A stretch of DNA of 64,000 nucleotides, taken from positions 1 through 64,000 of the forward strand of contig NZ_VMNX01000005.1 of the NCBI RefSeq assembly GCF_009377235.1, in the 5' to 3' direction. The DNA comes from Streptomyces acidicola (GTDB lineage: Bacteria; Actinomycetota; Actinomycetes; Streptomycetales; Streptomycetaceae). The notes under the pieces were generated by a model. The model searched no databases. It saw nothing but the letters and a program-made list of their open reading frames with translations, and was not told the DNA's origin. Positions 1-8,354 of this stretch are shown here, piece by piece (positions within the stretch are counted from its first letter, which is position 1; the number at the start of each line of letters is the position of its first letter). The position numbers were made by a program, and so were the translations under genes.

Positions 1-2
1 AC

Positions 3-725
3 CCCAGCGACCCCCTCCGCCCCGACGCGCAGGAGCCGTTGTACTGGGTCACCCCTCGGCACCTGGCTGGTGACGACGGCGTACTCGCCGAGCAGATCGG
101 GTCCGCCCTGACCGGTCTCGGCTGGCGCATGTGGCCCACCTCCCGCGACACCCTGTTGTACGTGAGCCCGGACGGGCTGTGCGGTGCCGAGTGGGTCCTC
201 GCGGCCTACCCGTTCGAACTGGGCGGGCTGCCCGTGGCCTGGCAACTGAGTGCCCGCCCAGACGCCGACTCCGTGATGACATCGTGGAACGCGTACTTCA
301 CCGCCGGTATCCCGTATGAGGCACTCGCCGACCTCCTCGTTGCGGTCGACACCCGCGAGGCGCCCGACATCGGCTACGAGGGGCCCGAGACGGTCCTGAA
401 CGCGCTTGGCGCCCAGGGCTGGGTCCGTGACCTGGACAGTCCCCACACCACCGCCATGGACCCCGGGTTCTCCGCCACCTTCTCCCTGGGGCTGCAGCCG
501 CCGCTCGTCCAGGACGCCGATCCGCGCCCCGGCTTGATGGGATGGCAGGCGTGGACGGAACCCGTTCTCGGCGCCCCGTATCTGTGCTGCGCCAGTTTCA
601 GCGCCGGCGTCCCTCATGATCTGGTCGCCGCCTTCGCCTCCTCGCTGGCCTCGTCGGCCGTGGTGTCCCGCCGCACTTTGCCCAAGGACGCCGAGGGCCG
701 GCTCATGGTCGTCCGCCGCAGCTGA
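3..725 (+). CDS. DUF317 domain protein, 5' end outside window
   Basis: The reading frame is open to the left edge and continues through a TTG at 39, so the true start lies upstream. The visible part has the DUF317 pattern: an opening YWVTPRHLAG block, then LGW....DTLLYVSPDG, followed by a second half that repeats the same layout (GWVRDLDSPHTTAMDPG). DUF317 proteins are a Streptomyces family of unknown biochemical function, common in mobile elements and accessory islands. The gene ends about 100 bp before a small zinc-ribbon gene on the same strand. Family assignment is by pattern recognition; no activity can be inferred. Confidence 0.8.
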   Translation, partial: PSDPLRPDAQEPLYWVTPRHLAGDDGVLAEQIGSALTGLGWRMWPTSRDTLLYVSPDGLCGAEWVLAAYPFELGGLPVAWQLSARPDADSVMTSWNAYFTAGIPYEALADLLVAVDTREAPDIGYEGPETVLNALGAQGWVRDLDSPHTTAMDPGFSATFSLGLQPPLVQDADPRPGLMGWQAWTEPVLGAPYLCCASFSAGVPHDLVAAFASSLASSAVVSRRTLPKDAEGRLMVVRRS

Positions 726-830
726 CGACCCACGCCCCGCGGGTGGCTGGCGTGCGGCTCCTCGCCGAGCGCCGATGTCCCTGAGAGGGCTGTTCCCCGG
801 ACTCGCCGGATGACAATGAAGGAGACCCAT

Positions 831-1289
831 ATGTTCCGAATATTCCGGCGCCGTGCTCGCACCGACCGTGCGTTCCGTGACGCTCAGCGTGCGGGCCAGG
901 TGCTGCTGCAGATGCACACCGAAATGCCCTGGCCCGATGCGCCCGGCTCGGCCGCCGCGACCGCCCATGACGCCGCAGACACGGCGCTGGACCCAGACTT
1001 CCTGCCGCCGGAATTTCGGGCGCCGTCCCGCCAGGACGTCGCCGGGTTCATGATGCGCTGGGACCAGCCGCTCGTCCTCGACGGCGAGGTACGCGAGTGT
1101 CACGGGTGCGGCGCGTACCGGAACTGGGTTGTCCTCTGCCTGCGCGACGACTCGGTGTGGCTGCGCTGCCGTGCTGGCCATACGACGAGGGAGCCGGGGC
1201 TGGACGCGGCTTGGTACAACCGCCACTCCGGTCCGGCCGACCACTGGCACTCCACCCTTGAGGACGGGCTGCGCCATCTCGGCCACTGA
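831..1289 (+). CDS. Small hypothetical protein with zinc-ribbon-like Cys cluster
   Basis: This codes for 152 residues. The ATG at 831 was chosen over the in-frame ATG at 810 because a strong ribosome binding site (GAAGGAG, 817-823) sits 7 bp upstream of it. The N-terminus is Arg-rich (FRIFRRRART). The C-terminal half carries CHGCG followed about 20 residues later by a Cys and a CRAGH, giving CxxC...CxxxH-like spacing that could bind zinc. No membrane segment or signal peptide is visible. It follows the DUF317 gene on the same strand. I do not recognise the family. Confidence 0.7.
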   Translation: MFRIFRRRARTDRAFRDAQRAGQVLLQMHTEMPWPDAPGSAAATAHDAADTALDPDFLPPEFRAPSRQDVAGFMMRWDQPLVLDGEVRECHGCGAYRNWVVLCLRDDSVWLRCRAGHTTREPGLDAAWYNRHSGPADHWHSTLEDGLRHLGH

Positions 1290-1388
1290 CTCCCACGAAA
1301 CCCCCCTGTCCCCTTCCCCTCCACATTGCCGGCCCCGGAGAGCCGGGTTGGTCAGATCGTTCGCTCCGCACCAACATGGGGGTTTCAC

Positions 1389-2099
1389 ATGCGTTTTCCC
1401 ACCACAGCCGCGCTCTGCCTCGGCACTGTGTCCGTCCTGGTCCTGACGGCCTGCTCCAACGGCAGCACCCGCGCCACGGACCCGACGTCTTCCGCCTCCG
1501 CCTCCGCTTCCGTTTCCGGACGCCAGGAGGACGGGAACGCCCCGGCTGCGGGACCGTTGTCCTCGGCCGCACTGACAAAGAGGCTTCTGGACGAGGGCGA
1601 TCTTGGCGAGGGCTACGCCCGCAAGGCAGAGCTGTCCGGTCGGCACGCTGACGTCACCGTGACCGGCTGTCCCGCGCTGGGGGAACTCGACGGTGACGCT
1701 GTGGCTGGCGGCAGCCTCGACTTCCCGCGCCGGGCGAAGGTCTCCTTCACCTACGCAAGCGGCATCGGTTCGGAGGTCTCTGAGGAGTTGTACAGCGGCA
1801 CCGCGGCCGAGCTCTCCAGTGGCGTGAGCCGGATCTTCGAGGCGATGACCTCCTGCTCCAGCTACCGGGTCTTCGCCGGCAGCACGGCCGTCACGGTCAC
1901 CGCCCACGAGGTGCCTGCCCCGAGGTTGGGTGACGAGCAGTGGGGCCAACTGCTTACCTTCACGGCAGGAGGACGTAGCCAGGTCGTTAAGCAGACGGCT
2001 GTTCGTGTGGGGATGGTGGTTGCGGTGGTCTCGGGTTCGCCCGCGCTGGTCGATGCCCACGTGGCGGAGGCGGTGGCGAAAGCCCGTGTGACCATGTGA
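1389..2099 (+). CDS. Secreted lipoprotein, PknH-like sensor domain
   Basis: The 236-residue protein starts with a lipoprotein signal peptide: Arg near the N-terminus, a hydrophobic core and the lipobox LTAC, so it should be lipid-anchored outside the membrane. A Ser/Ala-rich linker of about 30 residues follows. The globular part (LSSAALTKRLLDEGDLGEGY, a GCPAL segment, and a later TSCSSY segment) resembles the extracellular PknH-type sensor fold with paired cysteines. The start at 1389 is preferred because it begins the signal peptide; longer in-frame starts add residues with no signal character. A near-perfect terminator hairpin follows the stop, so this is probably the last gene of its unit. 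Confidence 0.8.
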   Translation: MRFPTTAALCLGTVSVLVLTACSNGSTRATDPTSSASASASVSGRQEDGNAPAAGPLSSAALTKRLLDEGDLGEGYARKAELSGRHADVTVTGCPALGELDGDAVAGGSLDFPRRAKVSFTYASGIGSEVSEELYSGTAAELSSGVSRIFEAMTSCSSYRVFAGSTAVTVTAHEVPAPRLGDEQWGQLLTFTAGGRSQVVKQTAVRVGMVVAVVSGSPALVDAHVAEAVAKARVTM

Positions 2100-2108
2100 G
2101 CTCGCGTG

Positions 2109-2153
2109 CATGCCGAGGGCCCGACCGGTGTCTCCGGTCGGGCCCTCGGCATG
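2109..2153 (+). terminator. Perfect 20-bp stem terminator hairpin
   Basis: The arms 2109-2128 and 2134-2153 are perfectly complementary around the loop TGTCT. The stem is GC-rich and has no U-tract, which is usual for Streptomyces terminators. It lies 9 bp after the lipoprotein stop and between convergent genes, so it may work in both directions. Confidence 0.85.
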
Positions 2154-2232
2154 TGCCGGGCCAGGGTGCGTGGTCTGAGGGTGTCGGCCGGTGGGAGGAG
2201 TCCTGAATTGCCGCCTGTTGGTGTGTGGTCGG

Positions 2233-2605
2233 TCAATCTTCTTCGAGTGCGTAAAGGGCGTTTTGGAGGTCGGTCAGACGCTCGAACTCCGCGTAGTCCT
2301 CGTCGATCATGAGGTCGTAGACGCTGTCCAAGGAGTCGTCGGGCAGCTGGTACGCGTACTTCATGTACAGGCTGACGAGGGCCTTTGCCACCAAGTCGCC
2401 TTCGCTCATCCAGTCGGCCTCATCAGGCAGCCGGTGCGCGACGGCCATGGCTATCTCGTCCGAGGTGCTGGTGGCGAACAGATCGTGCTCGGCGCCGGTG
2501 AGCGGGCGGCCGTCGCGGCGGTACAGGCGACCGGGTTCATCGCGGCGGGAGGGGTCCATCAACGAGGAGGACGACGACGCGGGGGCGGATTTCGGTCTGG
2601 GCCAT
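2233..2605 (-). CDS. Small acidic regulator-like protein (Pra-like position), apparent +1 frameshift
   Basis: Two overlapping frames appear to make one protein. An ATG at 2605 with a good ribosome binding site (GAAAGGA) reads MAQTEIRPRVVVLLVD and then stops after 22 codons. The frame one base further on begins at an ATG at 2559 (MDPSRRDEPGRLYRRDGRPL) and continues 108 residues to 2233, ending in an acidic helix-rich stretch (DLMIDEDYAEFERLTDLQN). Skipping one base near 2559-2562 joins them into a roughly 123-residue protein. Alternatively the 108-residue frame is translated alone by coupling. A palindrome at 2658-2684, shared with the XRE regulator, lies just upstream, the place pra occupies in pSAM2 relative to the KorSA operator. 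Homology to Pra is not shown. Confidence 0.6.
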
Positions 2606-2657
2606 GCAGGGGGTTCCTTTCGGGAGTTCGGGGGGTTGAGGCACAAATGCTCCGGAC

Positions 2658-2684
2658 GATCTCCGGTTTCGGTAACCGGGGATC
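2658..2684. promoter_or_regulatory. Operator palindrome, copy 1 of 2
   Basis: GATCTCCGGTT (2658-2668), a 5-bp spacer, and AACCGGGGATC (2674-2684) form an inverted repeat with one mismatch; the arms extend two bases further on each side (AC...GT). The same 11-5-11 layout and nearly the same sequence recurs at 8355-8381. It sits 53-79 bp upstream of the ATG at 2605 on the minus strand, a normal operator/promoter position. Confidence 0.75.
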
Positions 2685-2711
2685 GTCGGCTACAGTCCGC
2701 GCACCCGTGGG

Positions 2712-4415
2712 TCAGCGCCGCCGTGCTGGAGGCCGCTGCTGGAGCGGAACGCCGGCCGTGGGGTGGGCGGCTGGGATTCCGGGTCGTTGTGTGGTGCTAC
2801 GGGCCATGGCGGCCTGGGCGCGGGGGCTGGGGACGTGACGCTCGCCGAGGCGCCGTATGCGCCAGGTCAACGCGCGGGCCGGGCTGTGGGCGTCGTCGAG
2901 CGTGCGCTGTCCGAGGGCCTGGTCCAGGACGGTGGCTGCGTTGTGCCCGGCGGCTTCCGCCTCGGCGAGCACGGTGGCGAGTGCGTCCCAGGAGGCGTCG
3001 TTGAGGATGCGTTCGACGTGCTCCGGGACCGCCTCCTGGAGGTGATGGGCGAAGCGGCGCTTGATCTGGTCGCTGGGAGTGCGTTGTGCGAGGCCCGCCA
3101 GGACCGGCTCGGTGACCTGCCCGTACGCGATCTGCAGGTGGACGAGTGCCTGTGCGGCGGCGGCTTCCTGCTGGGCGTGCTGGTGGGTGCGGTGCCAGTG
3201 CACGGCGAACGCCATGGCGGTGAGGGCGGCGTCGAGGAGCATCGCCAGCCCCGTGCCGTCACTGTCCTGTGGGCGGTCGCGCCAGATCGCCTGGACGCTG
3301 CGGCGCAGGGCGCGGGTGCTGGCGAGGTCGGCGGTGATGCGGGAGCGGGTGGCTCGCTCGAAGGCGGCTGCGGCGCGTTCGAGTTCAGCCCTCAGCGCGG
3401 CCGGAGCGGCGACCGGCAGCAGGTCCAGCGTCGCACCGAGGGCAACGAGCTGGCCCTGGGCGGCGTGGTCGTCGTCGTGGGTGAGGTGGTGGGGGATGCG
3501 TTCGGCGGCGGCGGTGGCCTGGTGCCACGGGTTGCCCGGCCGGGCGGTGGCCGGTTCGGTACTGGTGGTGGCGAGGCTCTTGCGGATCTTGGGCAGGGAC
3601 AGGTCGGGGGAGAGGGTGGAGCCCGCGTAGAACACCGGCTCGCCCTGGTCGTTGGTGTCTTCTGGCAGGGCGAAGTTGCAGCCCAGCGCGTCGCCGGAGG
3701 GGCCGAGCTTGAGGCGCACGATCACGCCGGTGGCGTCCAGCAGGGCGAAGAACTCGGTCTCGTCGGCCGCGGCGGCGACCGCGCGGCGGACCCGCAGACG
3801 CAGCACGTCGCGGGTGGCGGCGTCCTGGCCCAGGCGCTTGGCCTTGAAGTGTTCCTTGCTGGTGGGCCGCTTGGCACCGGTGCCGTCCCCCTGCTTCAAC
3901 TGCCTGAGCCCGTAGTCGATTTCGATCTTGCGGGCCTCGCGCTGGACGGCGCGCTGGTCGTAGCCGCGGTCGGGGCGGCGGCCGTCCTGGCGTACGAGGG
4001 TGGCGGCGATGTGGATGTGGTCGTCGGCGTGGCGGACGGCCACCCAGCGGCAGGCGTGCTCGTCCCCGTTGGGGGCGATGCCGGCGGCGGCCACGATCCG
4101 GCGGGCGATGGCGGCCCACTGGGCGTCGGTGAGGATCGGGTCCTCGGGGGCGGCGCGGACGGGGCAGTGCCACACGGTGTCTTTGGGTGCCTTGTCCCCC
4201 AGCATCTTCACGGGCTGGTCGAGTTGTGCGACGAGCTGGGCCATCGCGTCCTTCGGATCGCGGTGGGGGCTGCGGCCGGGGTCGGGGGCGAAGCCGTTCC
4301 AGGAGGCCACCAGGTGGGGGTCGATGTGTTCGTTGGCCCGTCCCTTGCCGAAGAGGTAGCCGATCGTACGGCGCGTAGCATGCGGGCCGGCGCTGAGGAT
4401 GATCTTGGGTATCAC
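2712..4415 (-). CDS. HUH relaxase / mobilisation nuclease
   Basis: The 567-residue protein is a conjugative relaxase that would nick at oriT and lead single-stranded transfer. The N-terminal domain opens with MIPKIILSAG, continues with a glycine-rich GYLFGKGRANEH block, and carries the metal-binding HADDHIHIA motif (HxxxxHxH, about residues 128-136) typical of MobA/VirD2-type nucleases. The C-terminal 250 residues are Ala/Arg-rich and helical. It starts at GTG 4415, 4 bp after the MobC-like gene's stop, with GAAGGGCGG as a plausible ribosome binding site inside that gene's end, so the two are translated together. A relaxase is unusual for Streptomyces integrative elements, which mostly use TraB double-strand transfer. 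Confidence 0.88.
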   Translation of the reverse strand: MIPKIILSAGPHATRRTIGYLFGKGRANEHIDPHLVASWNGFAPDPGRSPHRDPKDAMAQLVAQLDQPVKMLGDKAPKDTVWHCPVRAAPEDPILTDAQWAAIARRIVAAAGIAPNGDEHACRWVAVRHADDHIHIAATLVRQDGRRPDRGYDQRAVQREARKIEIDYGLRQLKQGDGTGAKRPTSKEHFKAKRLGQDAATRDVLRLRVRRAVAAAADETEFFALLDATGVIVRLKLGPSGDALGCNFALPEDTNDQGEPVFYAGSTLSPDLSLPKIRKSLATTSTEPATARPGNPWHQATAAAERIPHHLTHDDDHAAQGQLVALGATLDLLPVAAPAALRAELERAAAAFERATRSRITADLASTRALRRSVQAIWRDRPQDSDGTGLAMLLDAALTAMAFAVHWHRTHQHAQQEAAAAQALVHLQIAYGQVTEPVLAGLAQRTPSDQIKRRFAHHLQEAVPEHVERILNDASWDALATVLAEAEAAGHNAATVLDQALGQRTLDDAHSPARALTWRIRRLGERHVPSPRAQAAMARSTTQRPGIPAAHPTAGVPLQQRPPARRR

Positions 4416-4419
4416 CCGC

Positions 4420-5025
4420 TCACCGCCCTTCAGTGACCTGGGCTACGGCGGTGTCCAGTTCGGCGATGGATGCCTCGACGCGCGCCAGGAGCCGCTGGAC
4501 GACGTCGGGGTGGGGCCAGGCACCGTCCTTGTTGAGGTGCCATGTGAGCTGGTTGAGGTTGTTGCCGATCATGCCGAGCCGTCCGTTGGCGGCCATCAGC
4601 GCCTTGACCATGGCGCGGTAGTCAGCGACGGCTGCGGTGGGGTCGTCGGTGCGGGCGGCGGCGAGCGAGCACTCGGCCACGTAGCCGCCAAGGGCCATGC
4701 TGCTCAGCGCGGCGGCATTCACGATTAGGGCGAACTCGTCGTCGTTGTAGCGAGGGTGGACGCGGCGCTCGCGCAGCTGCTTGTCACGCAGACGGCGACG
4801 CGGCGCAGACTGCTGCTGCGGCACGCTCGACGACGGCTCGGCTCCCCCTGTCCCGGTTGGCCCCCCTGGGCCGGCCGACTCCGGAGCCGCCTCGGCACCG
4901 GACGCCTCCGCCCCCTCCAGGGCGGGGGCCGGATAAGGACTCCTTATCCGACAACTTGCTGCGCTGTTCAGGCTGGTGGTCATCTCCGGTTGGGGTGTGG
5001 GGAGTCGGTAGTTCGGTTCGTGCAT
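4420..5025 (-). CDS. mobC: MobC-like relaxosome accessory protein
   Basis: A 201-residue protein with a disordered Pro/Ala/Glu-rich first half and a helical second half. The core LRDKQLRERRVHPRYNDDEF, then ALSSMALGGYVAECSLAAAR and GRLGMIGNNLNQLTWHLNKD, matches MobC-family proteins (ribbon-helix-helix-type factors that help the relaxase open oriT). ATG 5025 has an upstream GGAG; an internal ATG at 4983 has no usable spacing. It lies directly upstream of the relaxase, the normal mobC-mobA order. oriT is expected nearby but I could not identify it. Confidence 0.75.
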   Translation of the reverse strand: MHEPNYRLPTPQPEMTTSLNSAASCRIRSPYPAPALEGAEASGAEAAPESAGPGGPTGTGGAEPSSSVPQQQSAPRRRLRDKQLRERRVHPRYNDDEFALIVNAAALSSMALGGYVAECSLAAARTDDPTAAVADYRAMVKALMAANGRLGMIGNNLNQLTWHLNKDGAWPHPDVVQRLLARVEASIAELDTAVAQVTEGR

Positions 5026-5149
5026 GGATCGGTGCTCCGTGGGGTGCTGTTGTCAGGATCTTCGCGCTGCGCAACCCGTGCCCCGGACTGGTCTGGCCCT
5101 GGGCACGGGGTGAGGAGGAAGGGCGGTGCGGTGCGCGCGTTTGCGGGGG

Positions 5150-6254
5150 TCAGGCGACGCCGACGGGGGCTACGTCGAGATGCCTCTGGTGTTCGGAGGC
5201 GGCTTCGTCGGGTCCGTCGAGAGGTTCGGCCTTGATGTCGTCGTGGGCGACGGGGTCCGGCCGGTCGGTGCGTTCGGCCTTCAGCTGGGTCACGCACGAC
5301 GCGGGCGCGGTTCTGGCTGATCCGTAGTTTGGTGCGCAGGCTCTGTGCGGTCAGCTGGTCGGCGCTCCAGTCGGTGGTCAGGCGTCGGGCCTCGGCGAGG
5401 ACTTCGTCGTCGGTGCGGGGGCGGTCGGCGGCCGACTCGGCAGTGGCGGGGGCCCGACGTCTCGCACGGCGCGGGGCGGTTCCGGTCGACTCAACCGCGC
5501 CGGACGATTGGAGCGGTCGGGTAGTGGGGGCCGCCTGGGTGGCCTCGGTCGGCTTCGGCGCGGGCGTCCTGGCAGCCTTTGCGGAGGTCGACTCGGTCGG
5601 CTGCCTCGGTGCCGATTCGGCCTGGTCAGAGGCCGACCGTGCGGCTTGCCGTCCGACCGCTTCGGCAGAGTCGGCCGACTCGGGGTGGTGGTGCAGCACC
5701 TTCGCGACGAGGTCCGACCCGAAGTAGATCGACCCGACCGGGAGCGAGGTCGCCAGCAGTACGAGGGCCCAGTTCGCCGGGTCCCAGTCGGTCAGTCGGC
5801 CCCACCGGGTCGGCATGGTGTGCAGGGCCGGGGTGAGGCCGTGCACGTAGTTCAGCAGGAGGCTGGCGATCGTGTAGGCCGCCAGGACCCGCAGGGCGAA
5901 CTTCCGGTCGGCATCGGGCAGCACGAGTGTGGCGATCAGCGCGAGGGCCATCAGCCCGTCGACCACGACCGGGTAGAACAGGGCGGCGGTGGGGTCGGCG
6001 CCGATGGCGCGGGCCACGTCGGACAAGGCGTTCCAGGAGACTCGGAAAGCCATGAGGACCACGGCCATCAGGCCGACGACGAGGGTGAAGCGTGCACCGC
6101 GGTTCGCGCGATGGCCCCCGGTGCGTACGGCTGTGCGGCGGTCGAGGCGAGTGCGGAGCCGGGTGTAGCGGGAACGATGGGTGTCGGAGCTGGGGAAGGC
6201 GGCCGAGGCTATCGGGGTGGGGGAGGGCAAGTCAGATATCTCCAGGGTGGGCAT
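5150..6254 (-). CDS. DUF2637 membrane protein (SpdB-like), C-terminal frameshift
   Basis: After a basic N-terminus there are four hydrophobic segments typical of DUF2637 (FTLVVGLMAVVLMAF, AALFYPVVVDGLMALALIAT, an RVLAAYTIASLLLNYVHGL block and WALVLLATSLPVG), found in Streptomyces plasmid spread-type proteins. A charged linker and a C-terminal HTH-like segment (SADQLTAQSLRTKLRISQNRA) follow. In the uninterrupted frame the protein then becomes Arg-rich and runs 46 bases into the MobC-like gene. Skipping one base at about 5291 gives TQLKAERTDRPDP ... DVAPVGVA and a TGA at 5150-5152, a much more natural end. I take 5150 as the ancestral end and the gene as frameshifted or misread. Confidence 0.72.
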
Positions 6255-6376
6255 GAGGGAGGCCAAGGAAGCCGACCGGGCATGGCATCGGCGCCGCCGA
6301 CGGGCGGTGAGGGCGGGAGCGGGGCGCGGCGGAGAGGACGTTGGTCAGGCGCCGGCGCCGATACGGCAGCCGCCGG

Positions 6377-7063
6377 TCACGCGATGCCCTGCCGGGCCAG
6401 CTCCGCCACGGCGAGGTCCATACGGGTGGGGTGCGGCCTCGTGCGAGGTGCGTTGCCCCGGGCGTGACCGTCGAGCCCGAGGCGCCGACTGCGGCAGGGC
6501 TCGCCCTTGTCGGCGTGGCACCACCGGCACGAGACGCCGAGCGCGTCGGGCTGTCCGGCCGCGACGGCAGCCTCGCGGGCGGCCCGCGCGGGCCGGTAGG
6601 GGGCGAGTGCCGCGCGGACCGCTGGCGGGATGGACGATCCGACGACGGCCAGGCGGGCCTCGACGTCCCGACCCGGGCCCTGGACGAGCTGTCGGTGCGA
6701 GGAGGGCGCGGCCACACCGGTGGCGACGGCGTGCCGGGTGCCGAGCAGTTCGGTGCGCCAGGCGGCGGGGTTGTCCGGATCAGCGTCCGGAGTGGGATCG
6801 GTATGCCGCTCCATACGGTCGCGGCGGTAGGCGCGCCACTTGCGGGCGACGTCCACCGGGAGGATCGGGTACGGGGAATCGAGCACGTGGGCCCGTATTG
6901 CCTCGCGGACGTCCCAGCCGTGATCGGTGGCGAAGGGCACGTCGGCGAGCAGTTCCTGCCACTGGACGATCTGGTCACGAGCATTGCCCGTGCCGGCGGG
7001 GATGGTGCGGGGGTCGAGGCGCCCGATGTAGGCGAGGACGGCGGCGACTTCGCGTCGGTCCAA
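6377..7063 (-). CDS. Phage/plasmid-type protein with C-terminal zinc finger
   Basis: A 228-residue protein starting at TTG 7063 with GGAG upstream, 7 bp after the replication gene's stop. The N-terminal half (MDRREVAAVLAYIGRLDPRT, then LADVPFATDHGWDVREAI) is typical of small proteins encoded behind replication initiators in Streptomyces elements and phages. The C-terminus has CRWCHADKGEPC followed by a HARG segment, the CxxC...C...H pattern of an actinophage zinc-finger domain. A role in replication or DNA binding is inferred from context only. Confidence 0.72.
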   Translation of the reverse strand: MDRREVAAVLAYIGRLDPRTIPAGTGNARDQIVQWQELLADVPFATDHGWDVREAIRAHVLDSPYPILPVDVARKWRAYRRDRMERHTDPTPDADPDNPAAWRTELLGTRHAVATGVAAPSSHRQLVQGPGRDVEARLAVVGSSIPPAVRAALAPYRPARAAREAAVAAGQPDALGVSCRWCHADKGEPCRSRRLGLDGHARGNAPRTRPHPTRMDLAVAELARQGIA

Positions 7064-7070
7064 AGGCGGT

Positions 7071-7925
7071 CTACTCCGTTCCGGTCGGTTCGTCGAGGGC
7101 GGCGAGCAGGGCGGCCATGTGCGCCTCGGAGCGCGTCATGCCGGTGGACGAGGCGGGGGCGGGTGTGCCACCGGGCAGGGCGTAGAGGTTCGGGCGGCCG
7201 GGGGCGGGGGTGCGTTCCCGAGCGATCCACGCACGCCAGTCGGCGGCCCACGCTTCGGCGGTGCGGGGATCCCACGAGCTCCTGAAGGTGCGCCACTTCG
7301 CGTCGGCGGCGTCCAGGCCCTGCTTGCCGAGCCGATCGAGATGCCCGTCGCGTTGCAGCCAGGCACGGGCGCTCGCGTCGATCTGCCACTCGATGGCGGA
7401 GATGAGCGGAGCAGAGCTGCTGCTGCTCTTACTACCGTTCACCTTCGGTTCTCTTCTGTTCTGGGGGTCGGAATCCGCACCCCCCTCGGGTCGGAATCCG
7501 TACCCCCTGGGGGTCGGAATCTGTTCCCCGGGGTCAGATTCCGATCCCCCCTCGAAGGGCTCGGCAGGGTCGGATTCAGACCCCCCGAGGGCCGGATTCC
7601 GACCCCCTTGAGGTGCCGGATTCCGGTCCCCCTCTCGGCGCTCATCGGCCAGGAATTCGGCGGCGATTGGGAGGCGGTAGTAGGTCTCGCCTCGGGGTCC
7701 CTTGCGGTCGGGGAGCGGCACCAGCTCACTGTCGGCGATCAGCTTGGCGAGCGCGTCGCGTACGGCGGTGCGGGAGGCGTTGGCGCGTTTCATGAGGGTG
7801 GGCACGGACGCGTACGCGACGCAGCGCCGGTCGCGGCACCGGTCGGCGATCAGGGCGAGAACCATGCGGGCGGTGCCCTTGCTGCGGCTGTGGTCCCACA
7901 CCCATTCGCGGGCGTCGTAGCTCAT
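7071..7925 (-). CDS. Winged-helix replication initiator-like protein with internal iterons
   Basis: 284 residues, with ATG 7925 preceded by GGAG. Residues 1-90 form a helix-turn-helix/winged-helix domain (SVPTLMKRANASRTAVRDAL, then a GETYYRLP wing) like phage replisome organisers. Residues about 100-153 are a Gly/Pro/Asp-rich repetitive linker (repeats of GSESDP and GGRNPA) whose DNA contains about seven near-palindromic CGGAATCCG-type repeats. The C-terminal part (IDASARAWLQRDGHLDRLG) resembles the end domain of the same protein class. The layout, DNA-binding domain then origin repeats inside the gene, parallels lambda O. It is transcribed with the zinc-finger gene downstream and lies next to the XRE regulator. 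Confidence 0.75.
   Translation of the reverse strand: MSYDAREWVWDHSRSKGTARMVLALIADRCRDRRCVAYASVPTLMKRANASRTAVRDALAKLIADSELVPLPDRKGPRGETYYRLPIAAEFLADERREGDRNPAPQGGRNPALGGSESDPAEPFEGGSESDPGEQIPTPRGYGFRPEGGADSDPQNRREPKVNGSKSSSSSAPLISAIEWQIDASARAWLQRDGHLDRLGKQGLDAADAKWRTFRSSWDPRTAEAWAADWRAWIARERTPAPGRPNLYALPGGTPAPASSTGMTRSEAHMAALLAALDEPTGTE
7465..7627. repeat. Seven iteron-like repeats inside the replication gene
   Basis: Near-copies of TCGGAATCCG or its complement-like form CCGGATTCCG start at 7468, 7491, 7514, 7534, 7570, 7592 and 7616. The spacing is 20-24 bp apart from one 36-bp step, about two helical turns, and most copies are flanked by C- or G-runs. The core CGGAATCCG is nearly self-complementary. 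They encode the repetitive linker of the replication protein. This is consistent with an origin of replication, which is inference. Confidence 0.7.
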
Positions 7926-8354
7926 CGGGCGGCGGCTCCTAGGTCAGGGCATGGGAGTGCAGTCGGCCCTTGTCGGGCGGTGCACAGGGAAGGGGTTGGC
8001 CCACCGCCCCGGCCGAAGGCGCGGGGGAGGGCTGGTGGCGTCGTATAGCCAAGACAGCCACATCCATGCCGCACAAGTCCAGCATTCCCACCGAGAAACC
8101 AGACAGCTGACGGCGAACGCTTACTACGAGCCAGGCATTCCCAAAATTATAAACCCGAATCCGCCGCTGCCGAAATAACGGACCGTCAGGCGAAGCCAGA
8201 AGCATCACATCGGCAAGCCGTTGACGCACCGCCGACGGGGAAGCTACACCACAACACCGCACGTCAGGGCATCGATCGACGCATCCGTCCGCTCCCCCTC
8301 CCGACCCCCGGAAATCCCTCTGCAGCGTACGGCGCGGAGGGCAACATAGCCGAC
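7926..8354. other. Divergent intergenic region without a supported gene
   Basis: It lies between the leftward replication gene and the rightward XRE regulator. Long open frames here are Arg/Ser-rich shadows with no start signal. It includes a patch of lower GC around 8100-8170. Promoters for both directions are expected but none can be assigned with confidence. Confidence 0.5.

Noticed and set aside
2763..4436. 557-codon plus-strand frame opposite the relaxase
   Set aside because: Gly/Val/Ala-rich antisense shadow of a clear relaxase gene.
7465..7627. Purely protein-level repeats
   Set aside because: Spacing and the palindromic cores hold at DNA level, so a DNA role is preferred and kept as a finding.
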